From: Amoebidium appalachense
Taxonomy: Eukaryota > Ichthyosporea
Length of the DNA stretch: 64,000 nucleotides
NCBI GenBank assembly: GCA_963693365.1
Contig: CAVNZM010000005.1
Coordinates: 1,302,001-1,366,000 of the forward strand
Reading direction: 5' to 3'
The position numbers were made by a program, and so were the translations under genes. Below, piece by piece: positions 34,752-64,000 of the stretch. A model generated the notes under the pieces. That model had not been told where the DNA came from, made no database searches, and saw only the letters and a list, made by a program, of their open reading frames with translations. Every line of letters begins with the position of its first letter. Position 1 is the first letter of the stretch.

Positions 34752-37700
34752 TTACTTGGCGGCCTTCTTGGCCAGGGCCTTAAGGGACTCGGTGGTCATG
34801 GACTTGGGGCGCTCGATGGGCAGACCCAGGGCGCGGTCCCAGACAAGGGAGGGCAGCACACCCATGGCACGGGACACACCGAAGAGCACCGTGTAGAAGT
34901 TCATCTCCTTCAGGCCGTAGTGCTGCAGCAGGACACCGCTGTGGGCATCCACGTTGGGCCAGGGGTTCTTGGCCTTGCCCTGCTCGAGCAGGATGTTGGG
35001 TACCACCTTGTACAGCAGAGACACCTGTGTGTAGAGCCCGGTTAGCACCACGTCATGTTTGTCGTCTTCAACCACCAAGACACAGAAAAGCAGGAGTGAG
35101 AAAGATTGACTGGCAGGGAGCGAGGGCGGTGTTTGTGTGTTGGTGGGGGGTCTGCTCATAAGAAGGAAAAGACACGAGGGCCTATAGGTCCTGGGAGGAG
35201 GGAAGAACAACTAAAAACAGGTAACAGCAGCCCGAAGAGAGAGGGGGGGGGGGGGGGATGGGATGCAACCATGTGCACCAGAGTCTGAAAAACTTGTAGG
35301 GAGAGCAGAGGAATGAAGGGCAGCCCGAGAATAACATCCCCCGGGGGGGGGGGGGGGGGGGGGGGGGGGGAGGGGGGGGGGGGGGGGGGAGGGGGGAGGA
35401 TGGGAGCTTGTACGCATCAGAGCACAGAGCAAACGGGCAAACGAGCAAGAAGGATCAAATGATGGAAGGAAAAACAACGACAGTTCCGAACACATACCAG
35501 CTTGAAGTTGGGGTCCTCGGGCAGGTGCTTCAGGGCAAACTCACGCTGGCAAGTGTAGCGGGGGTCGGTCTTGCGGAGCACAGCGTGACCTGTCATGACC
35601 AGACCATCAGTGTTATTGTAGATGTAAGAGGGTGGAGCTTTTTGTTGGTTTAAGAGGGTGGGAAAGCATGTGCCGGTGGGGATGGGGGGGGGGGGGGGGG
35701 GATATGAAAACACAAGGTTTGACAACCCTGGGAGAGGTAACCTGTGGAGATAAGAATCAATTACTTTCGGAAACTCAAGTGGCACAGGAGGGGAGGCGGG
35801 GGGGGGGGGGGGGGGGGGGATCCTCGAACAGTGAATGTTGGATGTGAAAAAACGACCAAAGCTCGAGACGAGGAACAGGGGGCAGGGCATACCGTAGCCC
35901 GGGACGACCTGGCCAGAGTTGAGGGTGGCCCAGACGGCCTCAGAGACGGCCTTCTCGTTGAGGTTGGCCTGCCAGTCAGCACCGAGGCGCTCCTTGAAGC
36001 GGGTGAGCCAGATCAGCACCTCCTGGTTGGCCAGGCCGTGCAGGGGGCCGGCCAGACCGCAGAGGCCGGCAGACAGGGACAGGTAGGGGTCCGACAGGGC
36101 AGAGCCCACCAGGTGGGTGGTGTGGGCAGACACGTTGCCACCCTCGTGGTCGGCATGGATCACGAGGTACAGGCGCAGGAGCTCGATGAACTTGGTGTCG
36201 TCATAGCCCAGCAGGTGCGCAAAGTTGGCGCCCAAGTCCTTGTCCAGGTCGATGGCACCTGCGGGCAAGGCACAGTGAGCAACATGAAGTGCTCAGACCC
36301 TCCTTACTAGAAGGTTAGAGTACCTATCACAAGCAAGGCAAAGCTTGAGGGAGAGAGGGGAGAGGAAAGTAAAACGAGCCCCTGGAGGATGGGAGCAGAT
36401 CACGAGCAAGGCAGAGCTTGGGAGGAAGGGGGGGGGGGGGGGGGGGGGTTGGAATCGGAGAGAGGATGAACCAGGAGTTTAAAGACTACATCGTAAGCAA
36501 TACCGAACGGTTGGGGGGAGGCATTGCAATGGACACGAGCAGTAGACAGGGCAAGGAACTGCGATATGCAGTGGGTTGAGATGGCCAAGAGAAGAACATC
36601 CATTGAGTACATTCCCGAGGGAAGGGGGGGGGGGGGGGGGGGCTATTTACCGATGGAGCCATCCTTGAAGACGTTGCGGTAGATCTTGGCAGCCACAACG
36701 GGCAGCTTGGCAATGCAGTCGATGGAGTCCTCAAGGGCAAGCTCCCAGTACTTGCTCTTGTTCACACCCTCGGCATAGGCCTTGGCAAACTTGCTCTCGC
36801 TGTGCATGGCGGCAACGGCTGCAGGCCACATACTTGGTCAGCAATATTGTACAAAACGTGGACTCGACGTCCGATAAAACATAAAATGAAAGGATCGGGG
36901 AGTGCTGAGAGGGTGGGTGGGTGGTGGTGGTTGGGGGGAGGGGGGAGGAACAGTGCAAGGGAGACAAGGGACCAGAGGGGTTCTTTACCGGCGCTGAGCT
37001 GAGCCATGGGGTGGAGGGTATTGGGGAAGTTGTCGATCATGGTGACAATGTGGGGGGGAAGGTCGGCGCGAGCAGCAAACTCCTTGGACATGGCATTGAC
37101 CTGCATGGCATCAAGAAGTCAGGACTGAGAAGCATGCTATCCCCACTTTCCTGAGGCAAGGTTACACTAAGGCCCCGGGGGAAATGGGCCCCGGAGGGAG
37201 AGGGAGAGAACAAGGGGGAAATGGGAACTTCTCCCACTTTCTTGACCCCCTAGTTTGAAGCGTCCCACGTGAAGCATAAAACGGGTATATTTGTGGCCTG
37301 AGGATAAAGGAGCACTGTGCAAGGGAGGGGGAAGAGGGACAGAGGGATAATGGTGAAAGCACAAGCTTACCTGCTCCTGGGTGGGGACCTCGCCGGTCAG
37401 CAGCAGCCAGAAAGCACCCTCAGGCAGGGGCTCCTCACCACCGGGGGCCTTGGGGAGCACACGCTGAAGATCCGGGAGAGTGTGGTTGCGGTAGCGGATA
37501 CCCTGTTTGCAGCACACGGAGTAAGTAAATGCTTAAGTTACTGGTTGCAGCCACAGCCTTGTCTAGCAGCACGCCATACTTCCCCAACAACCCCCTCCAC
37601 CTCCTCCATCTTTCCCCCAAACACCACGCCACCCATACGAAAGCTAAACACAAGCCAACTGCAAAACACGACTCCCGCCAAGCCACTGCCACCTATAGGC

Positions 37701-38671
37701 AAGCACCCACCTCCTCAGCGTCAAGCAGAGAGGTCTCAGTGACGAGGCACTTGATGCCGCGGGCACCACCATAGGCCTGGTCGATGGTGTACTGACCGAG
37801 GGACACGTTGCCATACTCCTTGCGGAACTTCTTGACATCCTCAATGGTCTTGGGGACGATGTCGTCCATGCGGTCCTTGAGCATAGTAGCACCCTACATA
37901 CGAAACGATAAACGTCAGCTGCTTGCAATCCACCACAAGTTCGTCGTTTCGGGATGCAAGTTCCGAAACTGATTCTACAACGTTCCTTTACACATTCTTT
38001 AAGCTGATGGCCCACACTTATGATCACCTGCTCACAGGTCATGCTGGTGGCCTTAGCCTTTAGACCAGCTGATAACACGTCTGTCTCGACTCATTTAGAG
38101 CTTGCCCACGACAGAGAATAGGGGCATATCCATGAACGAAGAATTTTATGATGCAGACAACAGGATGCTTACCGAGGTAGTCGACTTGTAGCGGAGGCCA
38201 GCGGCAACGGCGGGGGCCTGTTGGAAAGAAGTGATCAGATAAAGTTGTATCAAGCCACAAGCTTCCTTATTTTTTAAAAAGAAGTGTACTCGGTTTGGTA
38301 TAAAAAGGCTTCTTATCAAACAAGTAAGAGCCAAACCAGCTTCAAGACCAGAGGTTAAACGCCCACTACACAGGAGGTAAAAAAAAATTGGCTTGCTCAC
38401 TTTCCCGTTACCAAACTTCTTGTTCGAGTGTGGCTTGCTCACTTTCCCGTTACCAAACTTCTTGTTCGGGTGCATAATGCAAGTGTCTTGCTTGTCAAAC
38501 TCAGCTACTCCCCCCTAAGCATCATTGTTTTCACAGCATCACCCTGCTTTCCCACCAACTACGAACCAGCTGTTTACACCCAGTAGAACTTCTGACAGCC
38601 CACTCGCATGATACAAAACGTACCAGAGCCTTGCCGGTGAGGGCAGCGCGCTGGATAGTGGAGGCCAGCAT
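34752..38671 (-). CDS. CS: Citrate synthase, mitochondrial, 9 exons
   Basis: Condenses acetyl-CoA and oxaloacetate to citrate, the entry step of the TCA cycle. Exons on the minus strand: 38671-38624, 38217-38173, 37893-37711, 37502-37371, 37100-36989, 36818-36651, 36258-35893, 35589-35498, 35024-34752. The 1419 nt give 472 aa, the usual length, and every junction is GT-AG and in phase. The N-terminus ([16 protein letters not shown], then RYKSTTS) is basic, hydroxylated and non-acidic, as in mitochondrial leaders. Signature segments are present: [33 protein letters not shown] (His303), [14 protein letters not shown] (His353) and [10 protein letters not shown] (Asp408). These correspond to the catalytic His, His and Asp of the family. 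It implies an aerobic-type mitochondrion. No frame breaks. Confidence 0.96.
38389..38472. repeat. Tandem duplication of a 42-bp unit
   Basis: Two adjacent copies starting TGGCTTGCTCACTTTCCCG, at 38389 and 38431, differing at one base near the end. They lie in the first intron of citrate synthase. Confidence 0.9.
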
Positions 38672-40506
38672 CTTCGTGATGTAATCGGTGGTGGGAAAGA
38701 AACAAGGCAAACACAGAACGATCCCCCGACGTGAATGGCATAAAGGCCGAGGCGTGGCCTCCTTTTTGTAAGCAAATACTGAGAGTGAGCCAATCAACGC
38801 AAAGAATAAGTGTGTCTATTCAATGACATGAGAAATGTCCAATCACGATGGGGGTACCAACCAGCAGTGGCCGCCACGTTGTGCACACCAACGCTTGAAG
38901 TAATTATAGCTGAAGACGTCATCAGAACCTTGCATAATATTCTGTAACTATAGTAAATAAATGAAATATGGATATTTATTTATATTCAGTACTATAAACA
39001 TGAATATTGCCTGATATAACCTCGGGGATTTGGATTAGTGTTCACAAAGGAAACTAGGTTAAAATGAATGACCAATGGAAACAACCCAAACGATCAGGAG
39101 TAGGACGTGTTTATTTGCATTTTAATTGGGTCGGCATTAACCAATCAGCACTCGGGCAACGTGAAATTCATTGTAGATACGCCAATCAGAATCCAGTATT
39201 CCTAACAACACTTGACCCAATTATTTGGTGAGTTACCGTTTTTGGTATATTTCTTTCGCCCGCCCGGCTGGCGGTTGGTTGTCACAAAGTGTTTGTGAGA
39301 TCCATGCTCAGTTCGATGTGAAAAGCACTCAGTTGCACTTTGAAAAGCAAAAGCTCTTCTTTGTCTGTTGTTTATTTACTGTGCATTCTACTAACTGTAT
39401 AGGGCCCTTATGCGGTCCCTTATTATACACACATGCATCACCTTGTGGTTGGGGAGTGGCAGGTCGCTTTTTACTGAGTTTCCGGTGTCCACTTACTGAT
39501 TCAGGCCTCCGGGATCCCGGTCGACGCCCATAACCGCAACTCAAGCTCTAGCTGGGGCAGTTTAGAGTATTTTGGTGCAAGCCTTGTTTTGTGAAGCAAA
39601 CTGCATAGAATAGAGACTCGGCAGCCCTCCAATTGCAGGTTGCGCCAGCTGCCCAAACGTGGCCAATACATATAACAAAGCGGACGTTCGGTTGGGTTCG
39701 GCCACGCATCTAGTGTTTTGTCCAAGCTGTCTCCCAAGGTCCCTTACAGCTTAGCCAGAACTTTCACCTGAGAAGTCTTGGAAAGCGTATACCACCTACA
39801 CTTGCGCTGGAACTCTCGCATCAAAGCTGTGGCTGCCCCCCCCCCCTGCCCCCCACTTTCGAACAACAATTGCAACCCCACAACCACCCAGGCCCAACCC
39901 ACACCGGAGTCCCTTCTGTCCGACCGTTTTCTGCGTCTGCCTCCTAATACCTCCAACTAGAGTTGTTATTTGTGCAACTTGCTAAGTTCATCTCACCTAA
40001 CTGCACCCATCGTTTCCAACCGCTTCATTTTTATAGATACCCTGCATTTTGCCTTGTGAAAGTGCATTTTTTCAACTTCCAGACAGCTGTAGCCGCAGGT
40101 ATTGACCTACATATCTATTCTATTGGCCCGAATCTATGTTGCACTTCAAGCCATGTTGACCTACACTGTGTCGCCTGCTTGATGTGGTGTGTGCTTGTGC
40201 CTCTGCACATGCATCTGGTCTTGTTGGCAGACTGCGGGCTTGTGTTGCTCGGCTGCTAAGAAAATTCACTACAAGTTAGTTCATAGTGCCGTGATTTCAC
40301 CTTGGTGAACGCACTAATGGTGTCAGGTGTGCTAATACGGGGGGTAGACACATACTTAAGTACTCCTTTTGAGCTTAAAGACAGGAGGGGGAGGTATGAA
40401 GTTCTTCGAATCAATCACAACACTGTGTGGTTCGTCTGATGATAGTTCCGATCGCTACCCGGCGACCCAGTTTTGGTTTCCAAGATTTGAGTTCTATTTC
40501 CCCCCC

Positions 40507-40542
<36 letters not shown>

Positions 40543-40940
40543 CCAATCCTATCACCATTAGTACCATCTATATATGTGCTTGATCTCAAACCACCAAACT
40601 TGAGTGAAACCAACAGGAAGTGCCCAAACAAGTCCATACAGGGTAATACTTGCGTAATTACACAAACGAATATGGCCTCCAATAACAGGTGTGTTTATTT
40701 GCCGTATTACCACTACATACTTCTTCCCCTCGTGCTCGGCCCATAAGGACGGCCCTATTCCCAATCCAACACGGGGTGACACTGTACACAGAGCTACAAG
40801 ACGAGATGTGTTCTCCGTCGGCAGCAAGTAACTCAAAACAACAGTATCGAGCCTCCGTTGAACTTAAGAGGCCAAATAGTTCTTCCCTCTTGCCATACAA
40901 AAAGGACATACTGAAAAAAAAAAAACGAGCACTCAAAGTT
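38672..40940. other. Region between citrate synthase and the hydrolase gene
   Basis: About 2.3 kb with normal complexity except for a C run at 40509-40540. It should contain the citrate synthase promoter (start 38671, leftward) and the 3' flank of the hydrolase. Open frames at 39225-39533, 39778-39960, 39963-40259 and 40369-40746 were read; none shows a known domain. Confidence 0.4.
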
Positions 40941-41771
40941 TTACAGATATTTTTTAAACCACTCAGCCGTTTTTGCTGCAGCATCCTCTCTTGCCTTCAC
41001 CACCTCCTCCTTGTCCTCCCTCCCTCTCACCGCAAACCCGTGGTCCGTGCCTGGGTAGCACACAATCTCGCTGGGAACCCCCTCCTCCTTTGCAAACAAC
41101 CCCTTCAGGTTCTCTCGTCCCTTTTCATCGAAAAACATGTCTGTTTCCGACAGCAAAAATAGAGTTGGGCGGGCCAGAGCGTCGATGTCACCAGGCACCG
41201 TAACACGTGAGGGATGGCACCCAACCACCGCATCCACTGCTGGCTCAGCCCCCCCGCCAACCAAAACCGCATATCTGCCGCCAAAACAGTACCCCACAGC
41301 ACCGATTCTCTTTGCTCCCCACTTCTCCTTCAGTTCGCTTATCACCGCTTTTACTTGTGGCAGCACAGCTCCGTCTGTGTTTCGTGCAAAAAAACCAACT
41401 AGGTAGGGTGCTGACGCCATAACCTTCAGCCCTTTCCACAGTTTCGCTCCCACTCCCGGTGCTTCTTCCATCATAAAGTCAAGCCGGTCTGTAGTCAGGA
41501 CCGGGCCGTTCAATATGTCTGGGAGCACAACAGTGAACCCGCTAAGCTCTGCCAGCTTGTCACACAGCAAACGTGCATTGACAAGCGACCAGCCAAAAAC
41601 ATCAGGTAGGAAGAGAATGATTTTGTCTGTGCGTCCAGTGGGTGGGTCGGCTACGTATGCTTGGCGTGAGGCAAGAGTCAACTCTGTGCCTTTGGGCGTG
41701 CCTGTGTGCACGAACCCTGTGGCACAGCAGGGAGGCACTTCGTCCGTGCGTGTGGCTGCTGTCTCTGCCAT
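40941..41771 (-). CDS. Dienelactone hydrolase-family alpha/beta hydrolase
   Basis: A 276-residue, single-exon protein of the DLH family. The nucleophile elbow is GYCFGGR with Cys162; the other triad members are Asp211 (LSETDMFF) and His244 (GTDHGF), in the order and spacing of the family. The strand-helix segment IILFLPDVFGW near residue 51 is typical. There is no signal peptide or membrane segment, so it is probably cytosolic. Many eukaryotic members have unknown substrates, so a role in dienelactone breakdown is not implied. The start ATG at 41771 is the first in frame. Confidence 0.9.
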   Translation of the reverse strand: MAETAATRTDEVPPCCATGFVHTGTPKGTELTLASRQAYVADPPTGRTDKIILFLPDVFGWSLVNARLLCDKLAELSGFTVVLPDILNGPVLTTDRLDFMMEEAPGVGAKLWKGLKVMASAPYLVGFFARNTDGAVLPQVKAVISELKEKWGAKRIGAVGYCFGGRYAVLVGGGAEPAVDAVVGCHPSRVTVPGDIDALARPTLFLLSETDMFFDEKGRENLKGLFAKEEGVPSEIVCYPGTDHGFAVRGREDKEEVVKAREDAAAKTAEWFKKYL

Positions 41772-43725
<1,954 letters not shown>

Positions 43726-45070
43726 ATGGGGCCAAAAGAGCAAGAGCCAAAGTGGCAAGCACAACAGCGGCGCTCGTTCAGCCGTTGGGTAGATTCACAG
43801 TTAGAGCAAATTGGTGCGTCTGAGCTCATACGAGAAGACCTCCTTGAAAAACGCTTTCAAGATGGCCTGACACTGCCGCGTCTATTGGAGTCTCTCTCTG
43901 GCAAGAAAATATTGCGTAACCAGAGGCAGCTTGCTCCAAAAGGCCCTGCAGGCCGGGCCGACAACATTTTTCTGTGCATGGATCTGATAAAGAACGAAGG
44001 CATCAAGCTGGTGGGGGTAGGGGCTACAGATGTGATTCAGGGCTACACAAAAAATGGTGCTTGCGCTTGTATGGTCCCTTATCAAGCACTATAATTTTGG
44101 CGGCGAAACAAACAGCACGGGCTCAAAAACAACCAGCGCATCACCTCTCAAGACACAGCCAAGTGGCGAAGTGACAAATGCAGGCCCATCTTCCGTAGAT
44201 GTGGCACCGGCAGCCGAAACTTGTGCGGTGGACACCCCTTCACCCCAGCGTTCAAACGATCCCCTCCTTGCTTGGGTTAACGAGGTTCTGAAAACACAAG
44301 CACATAGCCCCATCGGCAACTTCACCAAAGATGTCCAGGACGGACATGTTTTCGTTGTGCTTGAAAACCACCTTAACGCAAAATACGGGTTACCCCCACT
44401 GGACCCGACGGCAACCACCGAAGATGTGTTGGCCCAGGCGTCGTTTGTGCACAAGATTCCGCGTCTAATTGATGTGGAGGACTTGGCAGATCCGGACGAA
44501 AAGAGTGTTATGTTGTACGTTTCGTGTTTTAAAAAGTGCGCAGAGGCCCCTCTCCCTCCACCCAAGGAGGTGGCAGCATCGGATGCGACGGTGGAAGCGG
44601 TCGGTGTATCCGAGGAGGCTCCCAAAGAGGTTAAGCTAGACCCCGAGACAACAGCAGTAGTCTACGTGCGAAAACCAACGGTTCCTGGCCAGCATGTGTA
44701 CATGGTTCCCCTGCCGCCAACAACACTTACGGGGCCACGCCGCCGTGAAGTAGCAGTGGGTGGGATGCAGCACTTGGCCTTGTCGCTCGACTGGACCTGT
44801 GCTCCTGACACTGACTGGTACCCGGAGGCAAGCACGTACGAGAGCCATGGGTATGGTTTTGACAAGCAAAACCTGTGGGGGGATCACTGTTGGAAGCTGA
44901 CTGCAAGTGTGGCAGGTTTGAGTGGAAAGACGGAGTTTAGCTTCTATGCGGTATTGACGCAGGAGCCAAGAGGCGAGGTGGTTGAGGTGAGCCTGCCACT
45001 GAAGGCGAAAGTCGGCCACATTAGTGTTGTGGATTTTAACGGTGGCAGTGCTAGCTACCACATTTTGTAG
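43726..45070 (+). CDS. Tandem calponin-homology protein with unknown C-terminal domain (frame break)
   Basis: Probably binds actin through an actinin/spectrin-type CH1-CH2 pair. CH1 is about residues 14-125 (FSRWVDSQL, then IKLVGVGATDVIQGYTK, then MVLALVWSLIKHYNF). CH2 is about 178-272 (LLAWVNEVLK, then LIDVEDLADPDEKSVMLYVS). After a Pro/Glu-rich linker, residues about 308-447 form a domain starting VVYVRKPTVPGQHVYMV that I do not recognise. Codons run from 43726 in one frame to the A run at 44049-44054 and continue in the next frame from ATG 44054 to TAG 45068-45070. Skipping one A gives an exact CH1 ending and a 447-aa protein. The gene has no intron. Without the skip, it would stop at 44094 after 122 residues. 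Confidence 0.88.
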
Positions 45071-45255
45071 GTGTAGAAACACATGAGCAGTGTGTTTGTG
45101 GGTTGTAAGTCGTTCTGGTTTTGTGGCAAATTTAGGCTGGACAGTGCTTGGTTAGTTTGTATTTGGGATGGCACTGTTGTTTCGATAGTGACAAGACGTT
45201 CTGTGCGCACTTTTGCACACACACCGTCATACTGTAGCAAAAACATCGATGTCTG

Positions 45256-45286
<31 letters not shown>

Positions 45287-45388
45287 TGCCCACACCCACA
45301 TACACAGAAACAGAAGGACACCCGATACCCACCTTTTTGCACATGGCCACTGTAGCGAAAACTAGCACCTGCCTGCACATACAACAAA

Positions 45389-45430
<42 letters not shown>

Positions 45431-46502
45431 GTTTTGCATATTCAGGCACACACACACACATAACAACACGAACCCAAATTCACATGCACAGGTGCACGGT
45501 TGTGACGTGCGCACACAATGATTTCATGCGCTCGTAGGCATGCATGCATATACATATACACACGTTTTATGTACACTTGCAAACGCGCACACATACACGT
45601 AAGCGCAGGTTCACAAACTGAGTGACAAACACGCCCATGACAGGTTCGTGTCGTGAGCACACATCCCAAGAGCTCCACCATTTGTGGTTCAAAGCAGATT
45701 AGGATTGCTTGTCCACGGCACTGACAAAGGACGGCATATTTGTATTCGTGCCGCCTCTGTCATGATGTAAAGCAGGGCAAACCTAATAAGTGCAAGTCAA
45801 AGCTCGTTTATTAATAATGTTAGTCAGGGTGGCTCTGCCTGCTCTGTAAGTTCATGTGTGTACATAAAAATCCTCAGTGGTGACCCTTTCCATGGTCAGA
45901 TGGCCTGCAGTTTGGCATCTGTGCAACAGAAGAGCATAGCTGCTTACGAGAGGTGATGCGTGTTGCACTAACCAGCGAACAGCGTGTTTTTTGCAACCAA
46001 TGAGAGTTCGCATATCATTTTATCTCAGCCTATCAACTCTTCGCACAATAAGAGTTGCAATCTGAGTGTCCGAGGCTGGGTGGGGGCCGTTCGGTTTTTA
46101 TTTTTTGTGGCTCGCTGACGTAACTTGACTCGTAAGGACGGTAACCCCAGGAATAGTCCTTGTTGAAAATTTTGGGTGAGATAGGGGTTACCAGAAGTAG
46201 TTCTGATACAATACTTATGTTCACTTATGCTTCTGTGTGGATTCTACTTCAAGCAGCTTCCTTTTTATTGGCTCATTCCGTTCGCCGTTCGACCTACGCC
46301 TTTGAACACCACTCAAAACACAGCCAAGTAGGTAGTTACAATGTTACATAATGATTGATGATTGGTAGCTACAGTGTTACATGGTGAGTGGTGAAAGTGT
46401 TACCGTTTTTTGACAATCGACAACACTCGCGGACAGTCTATTGGACACACAAAAAAATACAACTATTACGTTAACCTCAGCTGTTTGATACGTTTTCAGA
46501 GG
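45071..46502. other. Intergenic region before the kinesin gene
   Basis: Holds short CA arrays (45256-45285, 45391-45428) and otherwise unique, moderately AT-rich DNA. A possible 3' splice site (TTTTCAG) directly precedes the kinesin start, so a 5' untranslated exon may lie here. No other gene was recognised. Confidence 0.4.
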
Positions 46503-62569
<16,067 letters not shown>

Positions 62570-62685
62570 CCAGCCCCCTGCATCTATCCGGGCCCGGTGG
62601 TGGCTACCTCACCTGGTTCTATCCGTTCGAATGCATATTGGCGGGTAGTGTGTGGGTGTGTGTGTGGGGTGGGGTGTGTGTGTGT

Positions 62686-62728
<43 letters not shown>

Positions 62729-63252
62729 ACGTATTGTGCATGGTCTGTGTATGTGTGTGCAATCGGTTGAGAGGGTATGTGGTATAGTGAGTAGTTTGTG
62801 CTCTTGGTGGTATAGAGTGGGGAGGAGCTTACTGTAGTTTTAATTGGCGGATTGGCGATTTTTCGCTGGTGGTTGGGAATGAGTGAGGGTAAACAGGTGC
62901 TAACTTAAGTGCATGTATGACCTAAATCAGTAGACTAATTAGTATTTTGATTTGGTTCTTTATCGTAACGATTTGAATATTACGAAGGCTGCATGTGTGT
63001 TGAGAGCAATTAAGTTGACGTAAAATTGTTGGCACATATGCATTCGATTAATGATGTCATGATTACATTCTCGAATGACGTCACCATGATTGTATCTGAT
63101 GGCTATCGGACCTTTTGGATCCGACTGACATACATTTACTTAGTTAGAAAGTTCAATGTAGTAGTATTTAAAATAAAGGCGAGTATAAAACGATGTGTTT
63201 ATCGAATGTACAGAGACAAGAACCGAATACTGGGTGGGCGGGCGGGCGGGCA

Positions 63253-63285
<33 letters not shown>

Positions 63286-63806
63286 GCATGTGAAGTAAAT
63301 AAAGGTTGATCGAACAGAACTGAAAATCCATCCTAGTCTAGCAAGCGGCAGGGGGGAGTCTCAAGAGGGGTGGGGAGGGGAGGGCCGGAGGGGGGGGGAG
63401 GGGCGGAGGGGGGGGACTCTTACTAAGTACTGCGGCACATGTGTTTATGTCCTTGAAGTTGCCCCCCCTCCCCCCCCCCCCCCCCCTCTCCCCGGCCCCC
63501 CTTCCCTTCCCCCCAAACCCCGAACCCCCAACCCACCCGGCCAGCTTGGGTCCTGAAGCTCATGATACCCCTCTGCCCCTAAAGATACCTCTTGCTTTTC
63601 CCCACGGCCTACCCGTACCAAGCCCTGGGAGAGGCACATGCTCAAATATAATGTGACACATTAGTACAACTTGCCAAATTGTTGAACTCGTGATCCACCG
63701 CATTGTCACGGTGTACCGGGCAATTGGGAAAGTTCTCAGAGTGAGTGAGCACGATGTCGGTTTCATATGTACTACACGTGCAATCTGCACTTTCGAGCTC
63801 ACATAT
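62570..63806. other. Downstream of the kinesin gene
   Basis: The kinesin 3' flank, with G-rich runs at 62689-62726 and 63251-63284 and C-rich DNA at 63463-63510. AATAAAG-like sequences at about 63172 and 63298 could serve as polyadenylation signals but are far downstream. No gene was recognised. Confidence 0.4.
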
Positions 63807-64000
63807 GGGCACAAACACAAATAACTCCCGCAAAAGTGTGCGTGTGACTTTGGACTGCCACTTACTCATTAGACATGTACATAATCACAAAATAATTACA
63901 CAAATGGAAAAAGATACCACACGACACTTGACCCGATGAAACCAGACACCTTGAAAAACTAAGCCTTATGTCTCGTTTTATATATATGATGACCGCCTAC
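63807..64000 (+). pseudogene. Second, broken copy of the 19.6-kb repeat ORF (cut by window edge)
   Basis: Aligns with 19676-19870 from GGGCACAAA onward, including GTGACTTTGGACTGCCACTT and CCTTATGTCTCGTTTTATAT. A deletion near 63897 shifts the frame, and an extra ATGATG-type insertion near 63986 disrupts it again. It continues past the window. Confidence 0.75.

Overview
This is nuclear DNA from a microbial eukaryote. Three genes are cut by many GT-AG introns, one has a mitochondrial-type leader, and another encodes a secreted protein with a calcium-binding EGF module. The space between exons is filled with an extraordinary density of simple repeats: (CA)n, (CT)n, (GA)n and long pure G or C runs. 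The EGF plus tyrosinase protein, the kinesin-7 and the paired calponin-homology domains would suit a unicellular holozoan or similar protist, but the lineage cannot be fixed from the sequence. I see no rRNA, convincing tRNA, CRISPR array or prokaryotic operon.

Layout. (1) 1276-12830, plus strand: a 14-exon inositol-polyphosphate 5-phosphatase. (2) 14663-18463, minus: a 5-exon secreted tyrosinase with a signal peptide, a Cys-rich/EGF region, a Thr-rich linker and both copper sites; one base must be skipped to keep frame. (3) 18464-20275: an AT-rich island with a 5'-truncated repeat ORF that recurs, broken, at the right edge of the window. (4) 20276-26394: microsatellites and small duplications, no recognised gene. 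(5) 26395-27777, minus: an intronless MFS transporter. (6) 27778-34751: gene-poor, with GT-rich and GC-rich degenerate repeats. (7) 34752-38671, minus: a complete 9-exon mitochondrial citrate synthase. (8) 40941-41771, minus: an intronless dienelactone hydrolase-family protein. (9) 43726-45070, plus: an intronless tandem calponin-homology protein with an unknown C-terminal domain; again one base must be skipped. (10) 46503-62569, plus: a 20-exon kinesin-7 (CENP-E-like), including one GC-AG intron.

Exon models were built by hand from conserved protein motifs, splice consensus and phase. The kinesin, citrate synthase, tyrosinase and 5-phosphatase models close with consistent phases, apart from the noted frame break and one weak 5-phosphatase junction. 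The genes do not form an evident pathway: they cover phosphoinositide signalling, the TCA cycle, cytoskeleton and chromosome transport, membrane transport and a secreted oxidase.

The most interesting signal outside the genes is a dispersed, tRNA-like, hairpin-rich repeat of about 280-325 bp. Every copy or fragment seen runs into a C-rich tract at its 3' end, and all intronic copies lie in the sense orientation of the host gene. The second is a pair of frame breaks in otherwise intact genes, both at the same A-run context (AAA AAT).
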